64,000 bases of DNA. Source: Flavobacterium sp. LHD-85 (GTDB lineage: Bacteria; Bacteroidota; Bacteroidia; Flavobacteriales; Flavobacteriaceae). The stretch is from the NCBI RefSeq assembly GCF_030929595.1, contig NZ_JAVFVR010000001.1, forward strand, positions 496,001 through 560,000, written 5' to 3'. How positions within the stretch are numbered: the stretch's first letter is position 1; the number at the start of each line of letters is the position of its first letter. Shown here piece after piece: positions 28,042-38,388 of this stretch. The notes under the pieces were generated by a model. The model searched no databases. It was not told where the DNA came from and saw only the letters and a list, made by a program, of their open reading frames with translations. The position numbers and the translations under genes are program-made.

Positions 28042-28427
28042 TGGGAGTTATTCACAAAATCGGTAGAAGAAAAACCGCTGTTGCACGTGTATACGTTTCT
28101 GAAGGAACTGGAAACATCACTGTAAACAAAAAAGAATTCGCAACTTACTTTCCAACTGCAACTTTACAATACAAAGTTTTACAACCGCTTTCTATGACAG
28201 AAAACGCTAGTAACTTTGACGTAAAAGTAAACGTTTACGGAGGTGGTACAACTGGTCAAGCAGAAGCTGTAAGAATGGCATTAGCACGCGTAATGTGTGA
28301 AGTTAACGCTGAAAACAGAGCTATCCTTAAACCAGAAGGTTTATTAACAAGAGACCCAAGAATGGTTGAACGTAAGAAATTCGGTCAGAAGAAAGCTCGT
28401 AAGAGATTCCAATTCTCTAAACGTTAA
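28041..28427 (+). CDS. rpsI: 30S ribosomal protein S9
   Basis: 128 aa, full length. GRRKTAVARVYV near the start, GGGTTGQAEAVRMALAR, and the basic C-terminus KKFGQKKARKRFQFSKR whose terminal SKR reaches the P-site tRNA. Starts on the last base of the rplM stop codon. Confidence 0.98.
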   Translation: MGVIHKIGRRKTAVARVYVSEGTGNITVNKKEFATYFPTATLQYKVLQPLSMTENASNFDVKVNVYGGGTTGQAEAVRMALARVMCEVNAENRAILKPEGLLTRDPRMVERKKFGQKKARKRFQFSKR

Positions 28428-28473
28428 TATTACCTGTCTTGTTCAGATGGGACAAGACATTATCAATTATTTA

Positions 28474-28501
28474 TTGAAATTAAAAAACACAGTTATTGTT
28501 G
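28474..28501 (+). promoter_or_regulatory. probable promoter of rpsB-tsf
   Basis: TTG (28474..28476), 17-bp spacer, TATTGTTG (28494..28501), one mismatch to TAnnTTTG. Confidence 0.45.
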
Positions 28502-28505
28502 CTCT

Positions 28506-28580
28506 CCTATCGAGGTAGGATATAGTTTAGCATCTAAATGTATGAAGCCAGGGAAACCGCCATTCACACATTGCTAATCA
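28506..28580 (+). ncRNA. structured leader upstream of rpsB
   Basis: CCTA/TAGG hairpin (28506..28519), then a stacked imperfect helix: TTAGC (28527..28531) with GCTAA (28573..28577), AATGT with ACATT, TGAA with TTCA, closed by GG-GAAA-CC (28551..28558). Candidate S2 autoregulatory leader. Confidence 0.5.
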
Positions 28581-28603
28581 ACAGAACGTAAACTAGTACA
28601 AAA

Positions 28604-29368
28604 ATGGCAAACAAAATAGAAGTAAAAGAATTACTAGAAGCAGGTGTTCACTTCGGACACATGACTAGAAAATGGGATCCAAACATGGCTCCTTACATTT
28701 ATATGGAGCGTAATGGTATTCACATTATCAATCTATATAAAACTGCAGCTAAAATCGAAGAGGCTAATGAAGCTTTGAAAAAAATCGCTGCATCAGGTAG
28801 AAAAATCTTATTCGTAGCTACCAAAAAACAAGCAAAAGACATCGTTGCTGATAAAGCAAAAGCTGCAAACATGCCTTACATCACTGAAAGATGGCCAGGT
28901 GGAATGTTGACTAACTTCGTAACTATCAGAAAGGCAGTTAAAAAAATGTCTTCTATTGATAAAATGAAGAAAGATGGTACTTTCAACACTTTATCTAAAA
29001 AAGAGCGTTTACAAGTTGATCGTCTACGTGCTAAATTAGAGAAAAACTTAGGTTCAATTGCTGATATGTCTAGACTACCTGCAGCATTGTTCGTAGTAGA
29101 TATCAAAGCTGAACACATCGCAATAAAAGAAGCTCAAAAATTAAACATTCCAGTTTTCGCAATGGTTGATACGAATTCTGACCCAAGAGAGGTTGATTAC
29201 GTGATTCCTGCAAATGATGACGCTTCTAAATCAATTGACAAAATTTTATCTTTAGTAACTACTGCAGTAATCGAAGGTCTTTCTGACAGAGGTGCTGAAA
29301 AAGAAGTTGAAGCTGCTGAGGAAGCTCCTGCTGCTGAAGCTGAAGCTGCTCCTGCAACTGAAGAATAA
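28604..29368 (+). CDS. rpsB: 30S ribosomal protein S2
   Basis: 254 aa. LLEAGVHFGHMTRKWDPNM, ILFVATKKQAKD, ERWPGGMLTNF, VDTNSDPREVDYVIPANDDA are canonical S2 blocks. Ala/Glu-rich C-terminal tail after residue 228. Upstream of tsf as in most bacteria, with a structured leader. Confidence 0.98.
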   Translation: MANKIEVKELLEAGVHFGHMTRKWDPNMAPYIYMERNGIHIINLYKTAAKIEEANEALKKIAASGRKILFVATKKQAKDIVADKAKAANMPYITERWPGGMLTNFVTIRKAVKKMSSIDKMKKDGTFNTLSKKERLQVDRLRAKLEKNLGSIADMSRLPAALFVVDIKAEHIAIKEAQKLNIPVFAMVDTNSDPREVDYVIPANDDASKSIDKILSLVTTAVIEGLSDRGAEKEVEAAEEAPAAEAEAAPATEE

Positions 29369-29371
29369 ATC

Positions 29372-29465
29372 AAATTTTAAATTCCAAATTTTAAATTCCA
29401 AAGTCCAAATACAAAATTAAAAACGTTATGTTGATAATTTATTAAAATTGGAGTTTGGGATTTAA
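29372..29465. repeat. ATTCCAA-type intergenic repeat between rpsB and tsf
   Basis: Several AAATTCCAAA-like units on one side and inverted TTGGAGTTTGG/GGAATTTTTT on the other. One of five such tracts in the window. Confidence 0.5.
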
Positions 29466-29508
29466 AAGCTGGAATTTTTTACTTTTAACATTAAAAATTC
29501 AAAATATT

Positions 29509-30471
29509 ATGTCAACAATTACTGCTGCAGACGTAAATAAATTAAGACAATCTACAGGTGCCGGAATGATGGACTGTAAAAAAGCTTTAGTTGAAGCTGA
29601 AGGAGATTTCGATAAAGCGATACAAATCCTTAGAGAAAAAGGACAAAAAGTTGCTGCTAACCGTTCTGACCGTGAGTCTTCTGAAGGAGCTGCTGTTTCT
29701 TTTATCAATGCAGACAACACTAAAGGAGCTATCATCACTTTAAACTGCGAAACTGACTTCGTAGGTAAAAATGAAGCTTTCGTAACTTTAGCTAAAGATT
29801 TAGTTGAAAGAGCTATTAACTTCTCTTCTAAAGAAGAATTCTTAGCTTCTGATTTCAACGGAATCACTGTTGCTGAAAAATTAATCGAGCAAACTGGTGT
29901 TATCGGTGAGAAAATCGAAATCGGTGGTTTCGAAATTTTAGAAGGTGCATACGTTGGATCTTATGTTCACGTTAATAAAATTGCTGCTTTAACAGCTATT
30001 TCTGCTCCAGTTGCTAACGCTGAAGCTTTAACAAAAGACGTTTCTATGCAAGTTGCTTCTATGGGAGCTGATACATTATCTTACAAAGATTTTGATCCTG
30101 CTTTCGTTGAATCTGAACTTGCTGCTCGTATCGCTGTAATCGAAAAAGACAATGAAGAAGCTGCACGTTTAGGAAAAACTTTAAAAAATGTTCCTAAATA
30201 TATCTCTTTCTCTCAATTAACTCCTGAAGTTATCAAACAAGCTGAAGAAGATGCTAAAGCTGAATTAAAAGCTGAAGGCAAACCAGAGCAAATTTGGGAT
30301 AAAATTCTTCCAGGAAAAGTTCAACGTTTCATTTCTGACAACACTACTTTAGATCAAGAGAAAGCTCTTTTAGATCAAAACTTCATCAAAGATGACAGTA
30401 AAAAAGTTGGTGATTACGTAAAAGGATTCAATGTTGAAATTACAGGTTTCAAAAGAGTTACTTTAGGTTAA
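29509..30471 (+). CDS. tsf: translation elongation factor Ts
   Basis: 320 aa from the ATG at 29509 (MSTITAADVNKLRQ); an in-frame upstream extension translates intergenic repeat and was rejected. UBA-like N-terminus with GAGMMDCKKALVEA, the EF-Tu nucleotide-exchange motif NCETDFVGKNEAF, and the dimerisation domain. Recycles EF-Tu-GDP. Confidence 0.98.
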   Translation: MSTITAADVNKLRQSTGAGMMDCKKALVEAEGDFDKAIQILREKGQKVAANRSDRESSEGAAVSFINADNTKGAIITLNCETDFVGKNEAFVTLAKDLVERAINFSSKEEFLASDFNGITVAEKLIEQTGVIGEKIEIGGFEILEGAYVGSYVHVNKIAALTAISAPVANAEALTKDVSMQVASMGADTLSYKDFDPAFVESELAARIAVIEKDNEEAARLGKTLKNVPKYISFSQLTPEVIKQAEEDAKAELKAEGKPEQIWDKILPGKVQRFISDNTTLDQEKALLDQNFIKDDSKKVGDYVKGFNVEITGFKRVTLG

Positions 30472-30490
30472 TATATTATTTTCAATATTA

Positions 30491-30526
30491 AAAAGCCCGA
30501 ATATTTATTTATTCGGGCTTTTTTAT
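30491..30526. terminator. bidirectional terminator tsf / M3 peptidase
   Basis: AAAAGCCCGAATA, 6-nt loop, TATTCGGGCTTTT, symmetric A/T flanks, between convergent genes. Confidence 0.9.
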
Positions 30527-30528
30527 TT

Positions 30529-32592
30529 TTAGCTTTCAATAGGAAAATTTCTAGCTCGCATCAAAGCGTCAGATTGTGGAGCATGTCCTCTAAAATTCTC
30601 ATACATTTCCTCATTATCAATCGTATTTCCAACACTTAAAACTGTTTTATAAAGACGTTCAGAGACATTTTTATCAAATGGCCCATCTGCTTCTAGAAAA
30701 GCCTCGTAAGCATCTGCATTAATTACATCTGCCCACAAGTAACTGTAATAACCAGCAGCATATCCATCACTCGAAAATATATGTGCAAATTGCGGAATTC
30801 TGTGTCGCATCACAATTTCTGACGGCATATTAATTTCATTTAAAACTTTCTCCTCAAATGCATGCGGATCGACTATTTCAGTTGTTAAATGCAGTTTCAT
30901 ATCGACAAACGAACTTGAAATCGTTTCAACCGTTGCAAAACCTTCATTAAAATTGGCGGCCTTTCCTATTCTTTCTACCAATGATTGCGATAAAGGTTCA
31001 TTAGTTTTATAATGAAGAGCAAACTTATTTAAAACCTCAGGCGTTGCTAACCAATGCTCTAATAGCTGAGATGGAAACTCTACATAATCTCTCGCAACCG
31101 AAGTCCCAGAAAGACTCGGAAAAGTAACATTTGAACACAATCCGTGAAGCGCATGACCAAATTCGTGAAATAAAGTCGTTGCATCATCCCACGAAATTAA
31201 AACCGGTTCATCGCTATTCCCCTTAATAAAATTGCAATTGTTTGATACAATCGGAAGCACATTTCCTTTTATTTTCTGCTGGTCTCTGTGTGAATTCATC
31301 CATGCTCCAGAACGTTTGCCTGTACGCGCATATGGATCAAAATACCATAACCCTATCGCTTCTCCTGTATTTTTATTATTTACTTCCCAAACACGAACAT
31401 CCGGATGATAAACAGGAACATCAAATAATTGCTTAAAGCCTAAACCAAACAATTCTTCTGCTGTCCAGAACATTCCTTCGCGCAAATTTTCCAACTGCAG
31501 ATATTGTTTAATTTCATTTTGGTCTAAATCATATTTTGCTTTTCGTACTTTTTCTACATAATAACGGTAATCCCAAGGCTGAATTTTAAAATTGCCACCT
31601 TCTCTATCAACCATTTCCTGCATAGCCGAAACATCATTTTTTACTTTTTCTACTGCAGGTTTCCATACCGAATGCATCAAATCGAGCGTTTTTTGCGGAT
31701 CTTTAGCCATCTTGTTAGACAAACTCCATTCAGCAAAGTTTCTAAAACCTAAAATCTTTGACTTTTCAGCTCTTAATTTTAAAATAGAGACAAGTGTTTC
31801 ATTGGTATCATTTTCGTTCTTATTATCGCCTCGCTTTACGAAAATATCAAAAGCTTTTTCTCTTAAATTCCTTCTATTTGAAAAAGTTAAAAAAGGCTCA
31901 ATTGAAGATCTTGTATTTCCAATGCATCCTAAAGCTTTTAGATTTCTTTCTTTCGCTTCTGCAATTGCTGCATTCTTAAATTCCTCAGGCAAACCGTCAA
32001 AATCAGCTTCTGTCTCTAACTCTAAATATTGATCGTTTTCTTCTGCCAATAGCTTTTGACTAAAAGCGGTAAAAAGCGTTGCCAATTTCTGATTGATCTT
32101 AGCCACTTTAGCTTTCTCTTGTTCATTTAGCTCCGCTCCTTCTCTAACAAAGTCGGTGTAATAAAGCCAAAGCACGCGTTGCTGTTCCTTAGTTAAATCC
32201 TTCTTTTCATCCGATTTATACAAGGCTTCAATTCTAGAAAACAGTTTATTATTTTGATATAGTTTGTCATTGATCTCTGCCAATTTTGGCGACATTTCGG
32301 TATCAACAGTATTAAATTCCGGGGTACTGAGATTGGATCTGTAAATGCCATAAACCGCATGAATCCGATCTAATTTTTCGCCCGAAAGCTCTAAGGCTTC
32401 AATTGTATTTTTAAATGTCGGTTTTTCTGGATTATTGGCAATTGCATCAATTTCTTCTATTTTTTCCCGAATAGCAAATTCTATTGCGGGCTTAAAATCT
32501 GAAACTTTGTATGCTGTAAAATCTGGAATTCCTCCATAAGGACCAGACCAACTTTTTAACAGTGAATTATCTAACTCTATTGGTGTTTTCAT
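30529..32592 (-). CDS. M3 family metallopeptidase (Dcp/oligopeptidase A type)
   Basis: 687 aa. Zinc motif LFHEFGHALHGL, with the distal Glu ligand in the following helix. C-terminal block FSSDGYAAGYYSYLWADVINAD is typical of M3A peptidyl-dipeptidases. No signal peptide, so cytoplasmic degradation of oligopeptides is expected. Dipeptidyl versus endo-oligopeptidase activity cannot be settled by eye. Monocistronic. Confidence 0.93.
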   Translation of the reverse strand: MKTPIELDNSLLKSWSGPYGGIPDFTAYKVSDFKPAIEFAIREKIEEIDAIANNPEKPTFKNTIEALELSGEKLDRIHAVYGIYRSNLSTPEFNTVDTEMSPKLAEINDKLYQNNKLFSRIEALYKSDEKKDLTKEQQRVLWLYYTDFVREGAELNEQEKAKVAKINQKLATLFTAFSQKLLAEENDQYLELETEADFDGLPEEFKNAAIAEAKERNLKALGCIGNTRSSIEPFLTFSNRRNLREKAFDIFVKRGDNKNENDTNETLVSILKLRAEKSKILGFRNFAEWSLSNKMAKDPQKTLDLMHSVWKPAVEKVKNDVSAMQEMVDREGGNFKIQPWDYRYYVEKVRKAKYDLDQNEIKQYLQLENLREGMFWTAEELFGLGFKQLFDVPVYHPDVRVWEVNNKNTGEAIGLWYFDPYARTGKRSGAWMNSHRDQQKIKGNVLPIVSNNCNFIKGNSDEPVLISWDDATTLFHEFGHALHGLCSNVTFPSLSGTSVARDYVEFPSQLLEHWLATPEVLNKFALHYKTNEPLSQSLVERIGKAANFNEGFATVETISSSFVDMKLHLTTEIVDPHAFEEKVLNEINMPSEIVMRHRIPQFAHIFSSDGYAAGYYSYLWADVINADAYEAFLEADGPFDKNVSERLYKTVLSVGNTIDNEEMYENFRGHAPQSDALMRARNFPIES

Positions 32593-32723
32593 AACAAATA
32601 CATTAATTAATTCTGCGCAAAATTTCGATTAGAAAAAAAGCAACAGAATCTCAAAATTAACCAATCGAAAGCAAACTTCATACGCTAACGAATTATAGTT
32701 TCAAAGATTTAAAAGAAATAGTT

Positions 32724-32731
32724 TATTTTTG
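32724..32731 (+). promoter_or_regulatory. -7 box of the queuosine transporter gene
   Basis: TATTTTTG, 22 nt upstream of the ATG; no clear -33 element. Confidence 0.4.
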
Positions 32732-32753
32732 AAATATCAATATCAAAAATCAA

Positions 32754-33416
32754 ATGTTTAGAACCAGAAAAGAAATTGTTTTTGTAATTTTAGCAGGAAT
32801 ATTTATTACCAATGCCGTTGTGGCTGAGTTAATTGGAGGAAAGTTAATTCAAATTGGCCCCTTTGTAATGAGTATAGGAATTTTACCTTGGCCAATTGTA
32901 TTTCTTACAACCGATTTGATTAATGAATATTTTGGAGAAAAAGGAGTAAAAAAACTTTCTTTCATTACAGCATGTTTGATTGCTTATGCTTTTTTAATTC
33001 TTTTTATGGCCATTACAATTCCTGCCGCAAAAGGAATCAGTCCTGTAAACGATGATCAATTTCAGGCAGTATTTGGGCAGAGTATGTGGATTATTGTGGG
33101 GAGCTTAATAGCTTTCATGGCTTCTCAACTTATAGATGTTTGGATATTTTGGTTTTTCAAAAATAGAACTGGCGAAAAGAAAATATGGTTAAGAGCAACA
33201 GGTTCTACTGTAATTTCGCAATTATTTGATTCATTTATTGTTTTAGGAATTGCTTTTTGGCTTCCTGGAAAAATTGATTTTGACACCTTTATATCTTCAG
33301 GATTAATAGGATATACTTTTAAACTAGCAATAGCCATTTTATTAACTCCGGCAATTTATTTAGGGCATCATCTGATTAAAAAATATTTAGACGAAGATCC
33401 TGCACATAAAGGATAA
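32754..33416 (+). CDS. queuosine precursor transporter (YhhQ/VUT family)
   Basis: 220 aa with about six membrane segments. N-terminal VAELIGGKLIQIGPF and PIVFLTTDLINEYFGEKGVKK are the YhhQ (DUF165) signature; FFKNRTGEKKIWLRATGSTVISQLFDSF follows. Family members import preQ0/preQ1 or queuine-type precursors across the inner membrane for tRNA modification. The lipoprotein gene follows 23 nt downstream and may be cotranscribed. Confidence 0.9.
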   Translation: MFRTRKEIVFVILAGIFITNAVVAELIGGKLIQIGPFVMSIGILPWPIVFLTTDLINEYFGEKGVKKLSFITACLIAYAFLILFMAITIPAAKGISPVNDDQFQAVFGQSMWIIVGSLIAFMASQLIDVWIFWFFKNRTGEKKIWLRATGSTVISQLFDSFIVLGIAFWLPGKIDFDTFISSGLIGYTFKLAIAILLTPAIYLGHHLIKKYLDEDPAHKG

Positions 33417-33439
33417 AAAAATAAAAACATATTTAGGTC

Positions 33440-34120
33440 ATGAAAAAAATTTACTTGCTTATTTTATTCTCTGTTACCTATTTCTTTTTCAGCTGTGGCA
33501 ATGACGAAAAAAAACAGCCTAGAAAGGTCATCCAGTCTGTCAATAAGTTGACACCAGCTACTATGAAAATACCTCGCAAAGTTTCGTCAAAAAGTATTAC
33601 CGCTCCAAAAGAGTTTGACTCGAAAAAAACTGTCACTCCAAAAAATCCTTTTTCGGTTAAAAATCCAATAGAAGTAAATACGCTAAACCCTCAAATAGCA
33701 AATGCTACTGCACCCCAAACAACCTCAATAAAAAAGCAAGCCAACGAAGAATTATTGAACTTTGTCAATGTTCGTAAAATATTAGATAAATGCAAAATGG
33801 GCCAGACAATGACGCAAAAACAACTAACGGAACATTTTGAAATTCCGGAAGAAGCTGTTAAACTAGTAAAAAGCGTAACCAAAACTGCAGAAAATGAATT
33901 GTCAGTAAAATGGCAGTCTACCTGGTTTGTCGAAAAAGTTTCTGATGCAGAACTTGAAGACGGCAAAATGAAAGTAGTCTTTAAAGCCAATAAAATGTAC
34001 ACTTCTGGCAATGCAATTGGCATAAAATACAACCGGAAAATCTATACCAATTTAATCATTGTCGGACGTTCTGCCTATATCCCGAGTGTAAAAGGATATA
34101 GCTGGCAGATTGGAAGATAA
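33440..34120 (+). CDS. hypothetical lipoprotein
   Basis: 226 aa. Lipoprotein signal peptide MKKIYLLILFSVTYFFFSC with Cys19 as lipid site, followed by GNDEKKQPRK; a long Lys/Pro/Thr-rich linker (30-100) and a compact C-terminal domain (about 105-226) with VKWQSTWFVEKVSDAELEDGKMKVVFKANKMY. No family recognised. Envelope-located; function unknown. Confidence 0.65.
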   Translation: MKKIYLLILFSVTYFFFSCGNDEKKQPRKVIQSVNKLTPATMKIPRKVSSKSITAPKEFDSKKTVTPKNPFSVKNPIEVNTLNPQIANATAPQTTSIKKQANEELLNFVNVRKILDKCKMGQTMTQKQLTEHFEIPEEAVKLVKSVTKTAENELSVKWQSTWFVEKVSDAELEDGKMKVVFKANKMYTSGNAIGIKYNRKIYTNLIIVGRSAYIPSVKGYSWQIGR

Positions 34121-34223
34121 TGAAAGAGAAATTTTATCAAATCAAAAAACATCAGATTTATCTGAAAGCCAATAGATTACAAAAAAAATGTTAAAATAAT
34201 GAGAAAAAACTTATTATAAAGGC

Positions 34224-34253
34224 TTGGTTTTCAAAAGAAAGATTTTATTTTTG
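34224..34253 (+). promoter_or_regulatory. promoter of the lipocalin-like gene
   Basis: TTG (34224..34226), 19-bp spacer, TATTTTTG (34246..34253). Confidence 0.6.
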
Positions 34254-34285
34254 CTAAAAATTTAACAAAAACAAATCTACCAAAA

Positions 34286-34717
34286 ATGAAAAAACTAAGT
34301 ATTTTTTTTGTGTCAGTATTGGCACTAGGATTATCAGTAGCTTGTAGCAGCGACGATGACAACGCATCTATCGAAGGAAAATGGGAAGCCTACCAAGATG
34401 GAACTATCGTTAACGGAAAAGAGACATTAGCTCCAATAACTTCTGAAGGAGGTTGCAGCAAGGGGTTTCTTGAAATTCAAGCTGGAGGAAAAGTAATCGA
34501 TCATTATTCTTCGTATTCGAATTCTAAGTGTGAAGATCACACCGATAACGGAACATGGACTAGAACAGATAATAAAATAACTTTTCAATATGGTGATGAT
34601 TCACAAGATACTGGAGAAATTTTAGTATTAGATAAAAACACCTTGAAAATTAAATATACTTACACATATAACAACGAAGTATCTGAAATATACATCATTG
34701 AATTAAAACGTAAATAG
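34286..34717 (+). CDS. lipocalin-like lipoprotein
   Basis: 143 aa. Signal peptide with lipobox ending VAC (Cys20), then SSDDDNA, a typical flavobacterial lipoprotein start with surface-export-type acidic residues. IEGKWEAYQDG opens the barrel, with NGTWTRTDNKITFQYGDD and LKIKYTYTYNNEVSEIYIIEL as later strands, as in Lipocalin_4-like proteins. Ligand unknown. Confidence 0.7.
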   Translation: MKKLSIFFVSVLALGLSVACSSDDDNASIEGKWEAYQDGTIVNGKETLAPITSEGGCSKGFLEIQAGGKVIDHYSSYSNSKCEDHTDNGTWTRTDNKITFQYGDDSQDTGEILVLDKNTLKIKYTYTYNNEVSEIYIIELKRK

Positions 34718-34736
34718 TTATTTTTTTAACTTTTTT

Positions 34737-34770
34737 AAAACCTCAAACCTCCCTAGTTTGAGGTTTTTTT
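34737..34770 (+). terminator. terminator after the lipocalin-like gene
   Basis: AAAACCTCAAAC/GTTTGAGGTTTT stem and T run. Confidence 0.9.
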
Positions 34771-34788
34771 ATATATTTAAAATAAAAA

Positions 34789-35349
34789 ATGGAACCAATA
34801 AGATGCGGCTGGTGCTCTGCGAGCGATTTGTATAAAAAATATCATGACGAAGAATGGGGAACGCCTGTTTATGATGACCCAACTATTTTTGAATTTTTAA
34901 TTCTAGAGACTTTTCAGGCCGGATTAAGCTGGATTACTATTTTAAACAAAAGAGAAAACTTCAAAACGGCTTTTGACAATTTTGATTATAAAAAAATTGC
35001 CAATTATTCTGAAGATAAAATCGAAGAATTAATGCAAAATACAGGAATTATTCGCAATAAACTTAAAATCAACTCTGCCGTTTCAAACGCCCGAGCTTTT
35101 ATGAAAGTCCAAGAAGAATTTGGGACTTTCTCAGATTATATCTGGAAATTTACTAACGGAAAACCAATTGATAATAATCCGAAAACTTTGAAAGACGTTC
35201 CAGCAACCACTCCAATTTCTGATGCTATCAGCAAAGATTTAAAAAAACGCGGTTTCAAATTTGTCGGTTCAACCGTTATTTACGCTCACATGCAAGCAAC
35301 CGGAATGGTCAATGATCATGTCGAAGATTGCTTTACTAGAGCTAAATAG
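34789..35349 (+). CDS. tag: DNA-3-methyladenine glycosylase I
   Basis: 186 aa. RCGWCSASDLYKKYHDEEWG (N-terminal zinc Cys and catalytic-pocket Glu), FEFLILETFQAGLSWITIL, HhH region, and C-terminal MQATGMVNDHVEDCF providing His and Cys zinc ligands. Removes 3-methyladenine from alkylated DNA. Confidence 0.96.
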   Translation: MEPIRCGWCSASDLYKKYHDEEWGTPVYDDPTIFEFLILETFQAGLSWITILNKRENFKTAFDNFDYKKIANYSEDKIEELMQNTGIIRNKLKINSAVSNARAFMKVQEEFGTFSDYIWKFTNGKPIDNNPKTLKDVPATTPISDAISKDLKKRGFKFVGSTVIYAHMQATGMVNDHVEDCFTRAK

Positions 35350-35360
35350 TTTTCAGTCTC

Positions 35361-35412
35361 AGTCTCAGTTTTCTGCGACTTTTCTCAGTTTTAAAAACTG
35401 AAAACTGAGACT
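35361..35412. repeat. TCAGTCTCAG-type intergenic inverted repeat
   Basis: AGTCTCAGTTTTC (35361..35373) and its exact complement (35400..35412) around an inner CAGTTTT/AAAACTG; could terminate tag. Related TTTCAGTTT tracts occur near 61515. Confidence 0.5.
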
Positions 35413-35438
35413 GCAACCGAAAACTTAAAAAAATTACA

Positions 35439-35446
35439 TATATTTG
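35439..35446 (+). promoter_or_regulatory. -7 box of the thiamine operon
   Basis: TATATTTG, perfect match, directly upstream of the riboswitch; predicted start near 35452. Confidence 0.6.
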
Positions 35447-35455
35447 CTTCACACT

Positions 35456-35530
35456 TTAGGGGTGTCTACAACTTGTAGGCTGAGATTTTACCCTCTGAAC
35501 CTGATCTAGTTCATACTAGCGTAGGGAAAA
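35456..35530 (+). ncRNA. TPP riboswitch (thi operon)
   Basis: THI-element core in order: GGGGTG, CTGAGA, ACCC, GAACCTGATCTAGTT, ATACTAGCGTAGGGAA. It precedes thiS and the whole operon. Binding of thiamine pyrophosphate is expected to lower expression. Confidence 0.97.
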
Positions 35531-35570
35531 GTAAGATGACTTCTGCGCGCATTTTTATGCGTTCTTGTAG

Positions 35571-35614
35571 CCATTCCTAATGTGTATCTATACACTAAAC
35601 TTAATAAGGAATGG
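35571..35614 (+). promoter_or_regulatory. riboswitch expression platform sequestering the thiS start
   Basis: CCATTCCT (35571..35578) is exactly complementary to AGGAATGG (35607..35614), which contains the thiS ATG. A perfect GTGTAT/ATACAC hairpin (35582..35595) lies within the loop. This fits translational control. Confidence 0.6.
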
Positions 35615-35817
35615 AACTAAAAATCAATCAACAAACCAAACAATTCAATGCTGAATCGCTAAGCGTTCAATCATTGCTCGATCTCGAAATTCCGCATAAA
35701 CAAAACGGAATTGCCGTTGCTGTTAACAATACCGTTGTTCCAAAACTCAAATGGAACGAATTCTTCGTACAAGAAACTGACGAAATTTTAATTATTTCTG
35801 CTACCCAAGGAGGTTAA
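35611..35817 (+). CDS. thiS: sulfur carrier protein ThiS
   Basis: 68 aa, ubiquitin-like fold ending ISATQGG; the C-terminal Gly-Gly is adenylated by ThiF and converted to thiocarboxylate, the sulfur donor for the thiazole ring. First gene after the riboswitch; its ATG is inside the expression-platform stem. Confidence 0.95.
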   Translation: MELKINQQTKQFNAESLSVQSLLDLEIPHKQNGIAVAVNNTVVPKLKWNEFFVQETDEILIISATQGG

Positions 35818-35818
35818 A

Positions 35819-35870
35819 TTTTAAAATTCCAAAACAGAAAATTATAAATTCCAATTTATAGTTGAGGATA
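35819..35870. repeat. ATTCCAA-type repeat between thiS and thiC
   Basis: AAAATTCCAAAA and AAATTCCAATTTATAG units; another AT-rich tract with CTGAAACTTCAAACCTGAAAC follows before thiC. Confidence 0.4.
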
Positions 35871-35892
35871 ATCATAATTCCAGTTAACCTGA

Positions 35893-37743
<1,851 letters not shown>

Positions 37744-37776
37744 GAGAAAATAGATAAAAGAGTCAAAAAGAAAGAT

Positions 37777-38388
37777 ATGATTGTGATTACAAATCCTTTT
37801 ACTATTGAAGATGAAATAGATATTCTTCATTCTTTATTGGAAGAAGGATTGTCTTTGCTTCATATTCGGAAACCTGATTTTTCAGAATTAGAAATGTCAC
37901 AATTCATTAATCAGATAAAATTAGAATTTCGAAATAAACTGGTTTTGCACAATCATCATCATTTAGCAGAATATTTTGGCGTTGACCGATTTCATTTTTC
38001 TGAAAAAGAGAGAAAAAGTAATCTTAATGATCCTGCAAAGTTTTCAAAACCTTGTAGATCTAGATCAACATCAACACATTCTATCGAAGATTTTAATTCG
38101 TTAGAAAATGATTTTGATTATGCATTCTTGAGTCCTGTTTTTAAAAGTATTTCTAAAGAAAATTATCATCCAAAACTTGATCTTTTTGAAGCTATAAAAT
38201 CAAAAACAAATAGTAAAACAAAAGCGGTTGCTTTAGGCGGAATTAATGCTGAAAATATTCAAAAAACACTTGAAAACGGTTTTAATGAAGTTGCTCTTTT
38301 AGGAAGTATTTGGAATAATAAAAATCCGTTAAAACAATTTAAATTATGTCAGAAAATCGTCCATTCGTACTCACAATCGCAGGTTTAG
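37777..38388 (+). CDS. thiamine phosphate synthase-like protein (ThiE/TenI family)
   Basis: 203 aa TIM barrel of the ThiE/TenI superfamily: LSLLHIRKPDFSE in place of the usual QLR motif, FDYAFLSPVFKSISKENYHP, AVALGGINAENI, VALLGSIW. Substrate residues differ from the canonical ThiE encoded at 39091, so it may be a TenI-type aromatase or a diverged synthase. Its end overlaps the start of thiD by 43 nt. Confidence 0.78.
   Translation: MIVITNPFTIEDEIDILHSLLEEGLSLLHIRKPDFSELEMSQFINQIKLEFRNKLVLHNHHHLAEYFGVDRFHFSEKERKSNLNDPAKFSKPCRSRSTSTHSIEDFNSLENDFDYAFLSPVFKSISKENYHPKLDLFEAIKSKTNSKTKAVALGGINAENIQKTLENGFNEVALLGSIWNNKNPLKQFKLCQKIVHSYSQSQV

Noticed and set aside
35456..35530. Cobalamin riboswitch considered for the leader elements at 35.4 and 51.1 kb
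   Set aside because: Both contain the TPP core (CTGAGA, ACCC, GAACCTGA, AGGGAA) and none of the B12-box sequence.
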